This document shows positions 1 through 6,681 of a DNA stretch of 40,299 nucleotides, in pieces. A program made the position numbers and the translations under genes. Each line of letters starts with the position of its first letter. The first letter of the stretch is position 1. This stretch comes from Pseudomonas citrullilanati (GTDB lineage: Bacteria; Pseudomonadota; Gammaproteobacteria; Pseudomonadales; Pseudomonadaceae), in NCBI RefSeq assembly GCF_030580855.1, contig NZ_JAUQOP010000046.1, positions 1-40,299 on the forward strand. Reading direction: 5' to 3'. The notes beneath the pieces were generated by a model, which was not told where the DNA came from, did not search any database, and saw only the letters and a program-made list of their open reading frames with translations.

Positions 1-86
1 GAGAGGCGCTTTGGCCTGGCTCATGCTTGTTGTTCGAGGGCGGAAACTCAGTCAACTGTTCGAGCTTTGAGCCAAAGCGGGAAGAG

Positions 87-148
87 TGGACAGCAGCTTG
101 GCTCCCACACGTGCTTAGGGCACCGCGACCCGTCAGCTTGCTGTCCAC
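87..148. repeat. Inverted repeat near left edge
   Basis: GTGGACAGCA at 87-96 is matched by its reverse complement at 139-148. It could form a stem with a 42-nt loop. There is no T-run, so this is not a clear terminator. No gene is visible between 1 and 186 apart from a possible ATG on the minus strand at 24 that would run off the edge. Confidence 0.4.
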
Positions 149-185
149 CCCTCTCACCTTTGACTTTATCCTGTCTTAAGACACA

Positions 186-485
186 AGCGAGCCTGCTCGC
201 GAAAGCGGTGGGTCAGCTTGCCTCGATGTCGCTTGCGTCGCCGCCTTCGCGGGCAGGCCCGCTCCCACAGGGGATTTGTGGTGGGCCGCAGGTTTGTGAA
301 CAACCGAGATCCAGTGTGGGAGCGAGCCTGCTCGCGATGGCGGTGGGTCAGCTGGCATGGATGTCGCCTGTGCCGACGCCTTCGCGGGCAGGCCCGCTCC
401 CACAGGGGATTGGTGATGGGCCGCAGGGTTGTGATCAACCGAGATCCAGTGTGGGAGCGAGCTTGCTCGCGATGGCGGTGCCGAC
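186..485. repeat. REP/REPIN cluster with 135-bp tandem unit
   Basis: Several REP cores (GCGAGC[CT]TGCTCGCGA and its complement GCGGGCAGGCCCGC) lie at about 186-206, 247-268, 316-338, 381-403 and 451-475. The spacer CAACCGAGATCCAGTG occurs at 301 and again at 436, so the REPIN plus spacer is duplicated with a 135-bp period. Such REPINs are typical intergenic elements of the P. fluorescens group. Here they lie downstream of vreR. Confidence 0.85.
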
Positions 486-538
486 AGCCACGCAGTTGCA
501 AAGCTGTACCGCGTGGTCGCGCGCGCCAAGCAACCCAC

Positions 539-1492
539 TCAACTAAGCACTACCACCCCACCCGGCAGTTCGGTGCATTTTGCTCCGTAGGCATCGCGGA
601 TCAGCAGGGCCACGCCCGCCAATTGATCGAGGCGAAACCGGGCCTGGACCTTGCGCAGGCCCAGTTCGCGGTTGAGCAGCAGCAACATGCCCGGGCGGTA
701 GCGGTTGATCTCATCGATGACGCTGGCCAGGGTCGCGTCGTTGAACACCAGCACCTGGTCGCGCCAGGCGATGGCGGCCGATACGTCGGCCTGTCGGGGG
801 ATTCCGACCTGGGCGGTGTCGTAGCTCAGTTGCATGCCCGGTTCCAGGCGAAAGCGCTGGCCTCGCACGTCGATCTGGACGACGCCTTCCAGGCAGGTGG
901 CGCAGACGCGCTGGTCGGTGTAGCGAACGTTGAAGCGCGCCTTGGCGGCGCTGATCCAACCGGCACCGGCGTGGACGCTGACAGCCTGCCCGCTGCGCCC
1001 CAGCACTTCGATCTCGCCACTGAGCAACTCCAGGCCGGCCGCTCCGTCGTTCAAGACCCGGCGGCTGAGGCGGGTCTGGGTGTTCAGCTCCAGGCTGACG
1101 CCGTCGGCCAGTTCCACCCGGCGCTGTTCGCCGACATCGGTCACGTAGTCGGCACCCAGCCCGGAAAAGCCACCCGGCACCGTCGCCCGGATCAGCAGGA
1201 AACCCGCCGACGCCGCAATCGCCCCACCGAGCAACGCCCGCCGGCCGAAGTGCCGCGGTGCCTGCAACGCCGCGACCGCCGGCTGCAAGTCGTGCCACAG
1301 CGCCTTGGCCTCTTCGAACGCTCGCGCGTGTTCGGGGCTCTGCCCGCACCATTGGCGCAGGGCCCGGGCGTCGGCCACGGTGGCGCGTCCCGAGGTGAGC
1401 AGGATCAACCAGTCTCGGGCCTCGCCGGCCAATCGGGCCCGGAGCGAGGCGTCAGGGGAAGCGATGCTGAAGATATTCAAGCGCAAACACAC
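539..1492 (-). CDS. vreR: FecR-type anti-sigma factor, VreR-like
   Basis: A protein of about 317 aa that should hold the ECF sigma factor encoded just upstream and receive a signal from the periplasm. The N-terminal cytoplasmic region contains the FecR-family segment EARDWLILLTSG (residues about 19-30), followed by HARAFEEAKALWHDL. A single hydrophobic segment (ALLGGAIAASAGFLLI) would cross the inner membrane. The rest is the periplasmic FecR domain with GEQRRVELADGVSLELN, and it ends in an STN-like fold. The frame has no good ATG. I chose the GTG at 1490-1492, 25 nt after the sigma stop; TTGs at 1486 and 1480 are alternatives. The order A-I-R and the sizes match the P. aeruginosa vreA-vreI-vreR set, so the symbol rests on synteny as well as family. 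Confidence 0.8.
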   Translation of the reverse strand: MCLRLNIFSIASPDASLRARLAGEARDWLILLTSGRATVADARALRQWCGQSPEHARAFEEAKALWHDLQPAVAALQAPRHFGRRALLGGAIAASAGFLLIRATVPGGFSGLGADYVTDVGEQRRVELADGVSLELNTQTRLSRRVLNDGAAGLELLSGEIEVLGRSGQAVSVHAGAGWISAAKARFNVRYTDQRVCATCLEGVVQIDVRGQRFRLEPGMQLSYDTAQVGIPRQADVSAAIAWRDQVLVFNDATLASVIDEINRYRPGMLLLLNRELGLRKVQARFRLDQLAGVALLIRDAYGAKCTELPGGVVVLS

Positions 1493-1517
1493 TCGCGAAA
1501 AGGTCGGGTCTCTACTC

Positions 1518-2063
1518 TCAAGACGGTTTTCCCGCGCCGGGACCGAACCGCTGAATGACTTTTCTTTCCAGGCGCAGGGCGCAATGCCCCAGCGCCGCCT
1601 TGACTTCCTTTTCCACCATGCGCGTGGAAATACCGAAGCGCTGGGAGATTTCCAGGTGCGGCGCTTCTTCCAGGCGCGCCGCGATGAAGATCCTGCGGCG
1701 CCGCGCCGGCAGTTCGTACAATGCCTTGAGCAGGATCTGCAACTCCTTCTGCCCGCCCACCACCCGGGCCGGGTCCTGGGCTTCATCCGAGACCTGCAGC
1801 AGCTCTTCGACTTCATCGCCGGTGAGCAGCCGGGCGTCGGCCTGGCGGCGGTCGGCGGCGATGTTCAGGGCCATGCGGTACAAGTAGGCGTTGGGTTGGG
1901 CGATGTCCTGGGTGTCGACCATGCGGTCGACCCGCAGGAAGGTTTCGTGCAGTACATCATTGGCCAGTTCCTCGGAGCCCAGGCGCCGGCGCAGGCGTAC
2001 CTTGAAATCCTCGTAAGAGGTGAGGAACAGCTTCACCAATGGGCTGCGGCCGATGTCTTTCAT
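1518..2063 (-). CDS. vreI: ECF sigma factor, VreI/FecI-like
   Basis: A 181-aa group IV sigma factor of the iron-starvation/cell-surface-signalling type. Region 2 is visible as ANDVLHETFLRVDRM followed by PNAYLYRMALNIAADRRR-like sequence. Region 4 is seen as LPARRRRIFIAARLEEAPHLEI and then FGISTRMVEKEVKAAL, the recognition helix-turn-helix. The ATG at 2063 overlaps the vreA stop as ATGA, indicating translational coupling, and is preferred over the ATG 30 nt upstream. VreI in P. aeruginosa drives the neighbouring two-partner and type II (Hxc) secretion genes. Whether such targets follow here cannot be seen, because the window ends 540 bp downstream. Confidence 0.85.
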   Translation of the reverse strand: MKDIGRSPLVKLFLTSYEDFKVRLRRRLGSEELANDVLHETFLRVDRMVDTQDIAQPNAYLYRMALNIAADRRQADARLLTGDEVEELLQVSDEAQDPARVVGGQKELQILLKALYELPARRRRIFIAARLEEAPHLEISQRFGISTRMVEKEVKAALGHCALRLERKVIQRFGPGAGKPS

Positions 2064-2758
2064 CGTCCGGACACCCCTTCCCCTGCTGTGCATTCCATGC
2101 TTCTTCCTGATGAGTCGGGTAACAAAAGCAGGGTCACCGGTTGGCGCAACGAACTGGGCGCCGGGCGGTCGATCCTGAGGTTTTGCAAGCTGTTGACCAA
2201 CGCCTTGTCCCGCAGCAGGTCGCCCGTGGAACTGACCAGGCGGCTGTGCTGGACCACGCCGTCACGGCCGATCCAGATCTGCAACAGCGCCCGGAAACCG
2301 CCCGGTCGGGTCAACGGCGAGCGACACAGGTTGTGCTGGATGACTGCCTGGATCGCTGCCGCGTAATTGCTGTCGCTCAAGCCCGGCGTCACACCGGCCG
2401 GCAGCGCCACGTCGCGGACCCGCACCGGTTGCAACGTAAAGGCGTCCGCCCGGGCGTAATGCGCCGCCAGCCCGGTGCCGCTGAGCAATACCCTCAGCCC
2501 GTCGGCGGGGGTGAACCGCCCCTGGACCCCCAGCGTCTGGCGTTGGCTCGACAATTGATGGTCCACCAGCACCGCCATGCCCGTCGCGCGGCTGAATTGC
2601 TCCAGCGCCGTGGCCAATGCCTGGGGCGCGATGTCCAGGTCCACCAGGCCCGCCGCGCGGGCCGGCCCGGTCAGCAGGCACCACAACACCATCAGCCACG
2701 CCACGGGCGTGCTGGTCAAACCACGTCTGCGCCCGCCCCCGGCTCTGCCCTGCTGCAC
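2060..2758 (-). CDS. vreA: VreA-like periplasmic signalling protein (STN + TonB-C-like domain)
   Basis: A protein of about 232 aa with an N-terminal hydrophobic export signal ending ...GPARA. An STN domain follows (LDIAPQALATALEQFS, then GMAVLVDHQL, LGVQGRFTPADGLRVLLSGT), the fold used by TonB receptors and secretins to signal to FecR proteins. The C-terminal half (PGGFRALLQIWIGRDGVVQ, DLLRDKALVNSLQNLRID) resembles a TonB C-terminal domain. No beta-barrel is present. This receptor-like protein without a barrel is the hallmark of VreA in the known Vre system, where it stands in for an outer-membrane receptor. The start is uncertain: the GTG at 2758 gives the longest export signal but has no clear ribosome site, and TTG, GTG and ATG codons 14-23 residues further in are possible. 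Confidence 0.8.
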   Translation of the reverse strand: MQQGRAGGGRRRGLTSTPVAWLMVLWCLLTGPARAAGLVDLDIAPQALATALEQFSRATGMAVLVDHQLSSQRQTLGVQGRFTPADGLRVLLSGTGLAAHYARADAFTLQPVRVRDVALPAGVTPGLSDSNYAAAIQAVIQHNLCRSPLTRPGGFRALLQIWIGRDGVVQHSRLVSSTGDLLRDKALVNSLQNLRIDRPAPSSLRQPVTLLLLPDSSGRSMECTAGEGVSGR

Positions 2759-2801
2759 GACTGACGTATCCGTTGAAAACCGTCATCCTGAGGGGTGTTT
2801 A

Positions 2802-2819
2802 TGAATGTCGTATGACATC
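2802..2819 (-). promoter_or_regulatory. PhoB-box-like site upstream of vreA
   Basis: On the minus strand the sequence reads ATGTCAT-ACGA-CATTCAT. It matches the 7-4-7 Pho box layout CTGTCAT-AWAW-CTGTCAT at 6/7 and 5/7 positions of the two half-sites. A weak -10 candidate, CAGGAT, begins 10 nt downstream, the spacing expected for PhoB-activated promoters. The distance to the vreA start is 43 nt. Phosphate-starvation control through PhoB is established for P. aeruginosa vre, which supports the reading. Confidence 0.55.
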
Positions 2820-2895
2820 TGATACAAATCCACAGGAGCGCACTAGACTGCCCTGACAACGAACCGTCCCCTTGGGACGGGCCAGGAGGTCGGTG

Positions 2896-3237
2896 ATGAA
2901 ACAGTGGACGCGCATGACGGCAGGCCTCGGCCTGCTGGTGGCCCTGCCCTGGGCCCAGGCGGAAGAGGCCCCGGCGTGTATCGAGGTGACGGTCGGCGGC
3001 TACAAGACCCCGGACTACAACTGCCTGAGCCGACAGATGGGCAATGACCCGCAGGCCGCGGCGACCGCGCAACGGGCCCGGGAAGCGCTGGAGGTGCCCA
3101 TCAACGAACGCGCGCCGAACAGCGTGGGCCTGGCGACGCCAGCGGCCACCGGCGTGCGCATGGGAAATGCGTTCGGCAACTCGGTGAAGCCCCAACGGCC
3201 ACCCACGCCGGCGAGCAACTCACCGTTGCCCAAATAG
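2896..3237 (+). CDS. Small predicted secreted protein, unknown function
   Basis: A 113-aa protein starting at the ATG at 2896, with AGGAGG at 2884-2889. Residues 1-22 look like a signal peptide ending LPWAQA. The mature part has only two cysteines (APACIEV and DYNCLSRQ, about 18 residues apart), which could form one disulfide. It ends in a low-complexity Pro/Ser/Asn tail (PQRPPTPASNSPLPK). It is divergent from vreA, and the 137-bp intergenic region between them carries the Pho-box-like site. I do not recognise the family. The location makes it a possible partner gene of the Vre system, but this is inference. Confidence 0.75.
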   Translation: MKQWTRMTAGLGLLVALPWAQAEEAPACIEVTVGGYKTPDYNCLSRQMGNDPQAAATAQRAREALEVPINERAPNSVGLATPAATGVRMGNAFGNSVKPQRPPTPASNSPLPK

Positions 3238-3249
3238 ACGACGCCACTG

Positions 3250-3380
3250 TTGTGGCGAGGGGATTTATCCCCGCTGGGCTGCGCAGCAGCCCCAAAACAA
3301 ACTCAATCTCTCTGCAATACCCAGCTGTGAGGTTTGAGGGCCGCTGTGCGCCCCAGCGGGGATAAATCCCCTCGCCACAA
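3250..3380. repeat. Paired inverted repeat, GGGGATTTATCCCC type
   Basis: The left arm TGTGGCGAGGGGATTTATCC starts at 3251. Its inverted copy, ending CCCCTCGCCACAA, closes at 3380. Each arm also contains its own palindrome (GGGGATTTATCCCC) and a GC-rich box (GGGCTGCGCAGCAGCCC). The same pair recurs at 31964-32097 and 37728-37849, with a half copy at 12394. It sits between convergent gene ends, as expected of a dispersed REPIN-like family. Confidence 0.85.
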
Positions 3381-3422
3381 AAGCGCTGCGCGCAGGATCA
3401 ATTCGGCGCTTGATCGAGGCAA

Positions 3423-3863
3423 TCAACCGCCCGGACGCTGGCGAAAACTCACCGCCAACCGGTTCCAGCTGTTGATGGTGCTGATCGCCAGGGTCAGGTC
3501 CACCAGTTCTTCTTCGCTGAAACAGGTTCGGGCCAGGGCGTAGACGTCGTCCGGCACCTGGCCCTGGACCAACAGTGTCACCGCTTCGGTCCAGGCCAGG
3601 GCGGCGTGTTCGCGGGGCGTGAAGAACCCGCTGTCGCGCCACACCGCCACGGCGTAGAGGCGCCGCTCGGTTTCGCCCTGGCGGCGCGCCTCCACCGAAT
3701 GCATGTCGGTGCAGAATGCGCAGCCGTTGAGTTGCGAGGCACGGATCTTGACCAGGTGCAGCAATGCTGGCTCGATGCTCAGGCGACTGGTCATGGCTTC
3801 CAGGCCAATCATGGCTTTCATCGCCCCCGGGGAGGCAGTGTAGTAATCCAGACGCGGGCTCAT
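3423..3863 (-). CDS. Carboxymuconolactone decarboxylase / AhpD-like protein
   Basis: A 146-aa protein with the alkylhydroperoxidase AhpD core. The segment LLHLVKIRASQLNGCAFC is followed by TDMHSVEARRQGET, giving the redox CxxC pair and the following conserved His of the family. Later segments (FTPREHAALAWTEAVTLL, FSEEELVDLTLAIST) are the usual helical repeats. Members reduce peroxides or act as small oxidoreductases; the substrate here is unknown. The ATG at 3863 is chosen because GGAG lies 6 nt upstream; the upstream open frame has no family similarity. The gene is divergent from the MocR regulator at 4067 with 203 bp between, and may be its target. Confidence 0.85.
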   Translation of the reverse strand: MSPRLDYYTASPGAMKAMIGLEAMTSRLSIEPALLHLVKIRASQLNGCAFCTDMHSVEARRQGETERRLYAVAVWRDSGFFTPREHAALAWTEAVTLLVQGQVPDDVYALARTCFSEEELVDLTLAISTINSWNRLAVSFRQRPGG

Positions 3864-4066
3864 GGCAGGCTCCGTGGCGATCGAAGCCTTCACGGTAGGC
3901 CCTGGGACCGTTGCGCGACAGGTCCAATTCGTCGAAAAACCCGGGGCCAGCGCACGGCAGGCCAATCGGCGGGATTTTCTCCACGCAACTTCAAAGCAGC
4001 GGCACAATGCGGGTAATCTTGCGCCTTTGACGCTGGCCGCCAGCATTCGCCCAGGAGCCCGCGGGT

Positions 4067-5500
4067 ATGGAACTTCACGTTGTCATCAATGGCCGCAAGG
4101 ACCTGGCGGGCCAACTGTATCAACAGCTGCGCAGTGCCATCGAAGGCGGTCGCCTGGCCGCCGGCACGCAGTTGCCACCCAGCCGGCTGCTGGCCGAACA
4201 ACTGGGGATTTCCCGCAAGACCGTCTCCGACACCTACGCGCAGCTGACCTACGAAAACTTCCTCACCGGCATCATCGGCAAGGGCACCTACGTCAATGCC
4301 CGCCCGGCCAGGATCGTGCGCAAGCAAAGCCATCGCGAACTGGCCGGCGCCGACGTCGTCGAGGCCTGGCGCAACATGCCGGACCTGATGCGCCATCCGA
4401 CCCTGGAAGGTGCGCTGCGCTATGACTTCATCGGCGGCGCCACCGGCAAGGGCCAGTTTCCCCTGGACGACTGGCGTCGCTGCACCGCCCATGCGCTGCG
4501 CCAGATCGCCAGCGCCAAGGGCTTCTACAGCCAGCCCGAGGGTTTGCCGGCGCTGCGCAACGCGATCGCCCGGCACATCGCGTTTTCCCGCGGGGTCAAT
4601 TGCCAGGACGATGACGTGGTGGTGTGCAACGGCGCGCAACAGGCCCTGGACCTGATCTCCCGGGTGCTGACCCGGCCCGGCAGCCTGGTGGCCATGGAAG
4701 ATCCGGGCTATCCGCCGGCGCGCTTGCTGTTCGCCTCCCAGGGCGCAACCGTGACCGGGGTGCCGGTGGACGAGCAAGGCCTGCGCGTGGACCTGATTCC
4801 CGACGGCACGCGGCTGATCTACGTGACGCCGTCCCACCAGTTTCCCCTGGGGATGCCCATGAGCCAGACCCGCCGCGAAGCCTTGCTGGCCCGGGCCTAC
4901 GCGCTGGGGGCGATCATCATCGAAGACGATTACGACAGCGAGTTCCGCTACGAAGGCCGCCCCGCCGACTCGCTGCAGAGCATGGACGAACGCGGGATCG
5001 TGGCGTACGTCGGCACATTCTCCAAGACCCTGCTGCCCGAGCTTCGCCTCGGCTACGCCATCCTGCCGCCGGCGATCCTCGAAGCGGTGATCCTGGCCAA
5101 GCGCCTCACCGACCAGCACACTTCCACCCTGCCCCAATGGGCGCTGGCCAAGTTCATCGCCGAGGGTTGCCTGCTCAAGCACATCCGGCGCTGCCATACG
5201 CTGTACGCCGGTCGGCGCGAGCGCCTGCTGGCGCGCATGGCCGGGGATCTGTCGCCCTGGTTCGACGCCGTGCCGACCACTGCCGGCTTCCACATGGCGG
5301 TGTTGTGCAAGGTACCCATCGACCTGGCACTGGTGATCGAACTGGCGAGAAAAGCCGAAATCGGGCTCTACAGCCTGGCGGGTTTCTTCACTGATACGCC
5401 GGTGCGACCGGGCTTGATCTTTGGCTTTGGCGCCATCGAGATCCTCGACATCGACATCGCCCTGGACCGTTTGCGCGACATCTTGCAGCAAGTCGCCTGA
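4067..5500 (+). CDS. MocR/PdxR-family transcriptional regulator
   Basis: A 477-aa fusion of a GntR-type winged helix and a class I aminotransferase-like domain. The DNA-binding part (residues about 10-75) shows LYQQLRSAIEGGRLAAG, LPPSRLLAEQLGISRKTV and YAQLTYENFL. The effector domain includes YSQPEGLPALRNAIARHIA, the EDDYDSEFRY motif that contacts PLP, and GTFSKTLLP with the PLP lysine at about residue 320. MocR proteins often control a divergent gene, which here would be the AhpD-like gene at 3423-3863. The ligand and target are not readable from the sequence. Length is normal for the family and nothing appears broken. Confidence 0.92.
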   Translation: MELHVVINGRKDLAGQLYQQLRSAIEGGRLAAGTQLPPSRLLAEQLGISRKTVSDTYAQLTYENFLTGIIGKGTYVNARPARIVRKQSHRELAGADVVEAWRNMPDLMRHPTLEGALRYDFIGGATGKGQFPLDDWRRCTAHALRQIASAKGFYSQPEGLPALRNAIARHIAFSRGVNCQDDDVVVCNGAQQALDLISRVLTRPGSLVAMEDPGYPPARLLFASQGATVTGVPVDEQGLRVDLIPDGTRLIYVTPSHQFPLGMPMSQTRREALLARAYALGAIIIEDDYDSEFRYEGRPADSLQSMDERGIVAYVGTFSKTLLPELRLGYAILPPAILEAVILAKRLTDQHTSTLPQWALAKFIAEGCLLKHIRRCHTLYAGRRERLLARMAGDLSPWFDAVPTTAGFHMAVLCKVPIDLALVIELARKAEIGLYSLAGFFTDTPVRPGLIFGFGAIEILDIDIALDRLRDILQQVA

Positions 5501-5622
5501 GCGATTGGACTGGGGATTTATCGGCCCATTGGCTGTTTGAGCCTTGACCGGGCAGGCTTATCCTGCACGGGTGTCATCCACCGTGGAGCACTTTCGTCCG
5601 ACTTGATTCAGGAGCCTGAACA

Positions 5623-5916
5623 ATGTCTCGCCATGTGATCAATACCGTAGAAGTCCAGGCCGCCGCCGGACGTTCGGAGGAACTGGGCCGGCAGTTGCAG
5701 CAGATCGTCGAAACCCTCCGCGCACTGCCGGGCTGCGACGCCTACCTGGTCGACCGCTGTCCGGAAGACGGCGACCGCTGGAGCGTCAGCGGCCGCTGGC
5801 AATCGGAGGCGGCCATGCAGGCTCACTTCAACTGTCCCGAGGTGCAGGGTTTCATCAGCCTGATCGACAACCGCCTGGCCCGCAGCGTGGACTTCAACAG
5901 TTTTCCGATTGCCTGA
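5623..5916 (+). CDS. ABM-domain (putative quinol monooxygenase) protein
   Basis: A 97-aa protein of the dimeric alpha-beta barrel/antibiotic biosynthesis monooxygenase type. The beta-alpha-beta pattern is visible: VINTVEVQAAAGRSEEL, QQIVETLRALPGCDAYLVDR, WSVSGRWQSEAAMQAHF, then EVQGFISLIDNRL. Such proteins oxidise quinols or related aromatics without cofactor, or simply bind small ligands. The start at 5623 follows AGGAG (TCAGGAGCCTGAACA). It lies 122 bp after the MocR gene and may be transcribed separately. Function beyond the fold cannot be assigned. Confidence 0.8.
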   Translation: MSRHVINTVEVQAAAGRSEELGRQLQQIVETLRALPGCDAYLVDRCPEDGDRWSVSGRWQSEAAMQAHFNCPEVQGFISLIDNRLARSVDFNSFPIA

Positions 5917-5999
5917 ACGCTCTGGTGGCGGGGGTTGACGGCCCGTTGCAGGCGGCGCCGATTGGTCTCCCCGCCTTCCGCAAGATTGGATGTTTGCTT

Positions 6000-6014
6000 G
6001 CCCCGGCAAGGGGC
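6000..6014 (+). promoter_or_regulatory. Perfect dyad upstream of the cupin gene
   Basis: GCCCC-GGCAA-GGGGC is a perfect 5-5-5 dyad 63 nt upstream of the cupin start. It lies between TTGCTT (5994-5999) and TAGGGT (6016-6021), which could be -35 and -10 elements. A dyad inside the promoter spacer recalls MerR-family operators, but this is only suggestive. Confidence 0.3.
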
Positions 6015-6077
6015 TTAGGGTGAATCCATCGACGCGAGAGCGCGAATTCCCCTCGAATCCATGAAGGTCAAGCCACC

Positions 6078-6482
6078 ATGAAAACCCTCTGCCTGCTAGC
6101 CGCCCTCAGCCTGTTGCCCATCACCCAAGCCTACGCCCACGAAGCGACGCCGTCGGAAAAGGTCAATGTGTTGCAGGAAAAGCCGCTGAAGAACCTGCCC
6201 GGTAAAAAAGCCATGATGCTGACCGTGGATTATGCGCCGGGCCAGTCTTCCATCGCCCACAAACACGAGGGCACGGCCATGGCCTACGTGCTCGAAGGTG
6301 CGATCACCTCCCAGGTCAAGGGCGAGCCGGCTACCACCTACAAGGCCGGGGAATTCTGGTATGAAGCGGCAGGTTCGGAGCACCTGGTGTCGAAAAACGC
6401 CAGCTCGACAGAGCCGGCGAAACTGCTGGTGTTCATGGTCATGGGCAAGGATGAAGCGGTGTTGATTCCGCTGAAGAACTGA
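6078..6482 (+). CDS. Periplasmic cupin-domain protein
   Basis: A 134-aa exported protein. Residues 1-20 (MKTLCLLAALSLLPITQAYA) are a signal peptide. The mature part is a single cupin barrel: motif 1 is seen in HKHEGTAMAYVLEGAI, with metal-binding histidines, and motif 2 in YKAGEFWYEAAGSEHLVSKN. It ends KDEAVLIPLKN. Small periplasmic cupins of this form are common in Pseudomonas and usually uncharacterised. The gene has its own possible promoter with a dyad at 6000-6014 and is followed by a REPIN and a terminator, so it is probably monocistronic. Confidence 0.85.
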   Translation: MKTLCLLAALSLLPITQAYAHEATPSEKVNVLQEKPLKNLPGKKAMMLTVDYAPGQSSIAHKHEGTAMAYVLEGAITSQVKGEPATTYKAGEFWYEAAGSEHLVSKNASSTEPAKLLVFMVMGKDEAVLIPLKN

Positions 6483-6518
6483 GCCCCCTGGCCCCTGGCT
6501 GGCTGCAACCCAGCCCCC

Positions 6519-6608
6519 TGTGGGAGCGAGCCTGCTGGCGATAGCGGTGGGTCAGCCAAGTCCAATGTCGCTGACCCACCGCTATCGCGGGCAAGCCCGC
6601 TCCCACAG
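6519..6608. repeat. REPIN (inverted REP pair)
   Basis: TGTGGGAGCGAGCCTGCTGG at 6520 and its inverted copy GCAAGCCCGCTCCCACAGGG ending at 6610 flank a second inverted repeat (GATAGCGGTGGGTCAGC/GCTGACCCACCGCTATC). It lies between the convergent cupin and gdhB genes. Confidence 0.9.
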
Positions 6609-6629
6609 GGCACGCAGTGAATTCCGGAC

Positions 6630-6668
6630 AAAAAAAACCCCACATCTCGCGATGCGGGGTTTTTCATT
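6630..6668 (-). terminator. Bidirectional rho-independent terminator
   Basis: The stem ACCCCACATC-TCGC-GATGCGGGGT is flanked by an A-run on the left and a T-run on the right. It can therefore end gdhB from the minus strand and the cupin transcript from the plus strand. The gdhB stop is 13 nt away. Confidence 0.85.
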
Positions 6669-6681
6669 TTTCAGCGTCGGA

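Noticed and set aside
1..24. Possible gene start on the minus strand (ATG at 24, MSQAKAPL...) running off the left edge
   Set aside because: Only eight codons are visible and no clear ribosome site precedes them.
186..485. CRISPR-like appearance of regularly spaced repeats
   Set aside because: The units are REP palindromes in alternating orientation with duplicated rather than unique spacers, and no cas genes are present.
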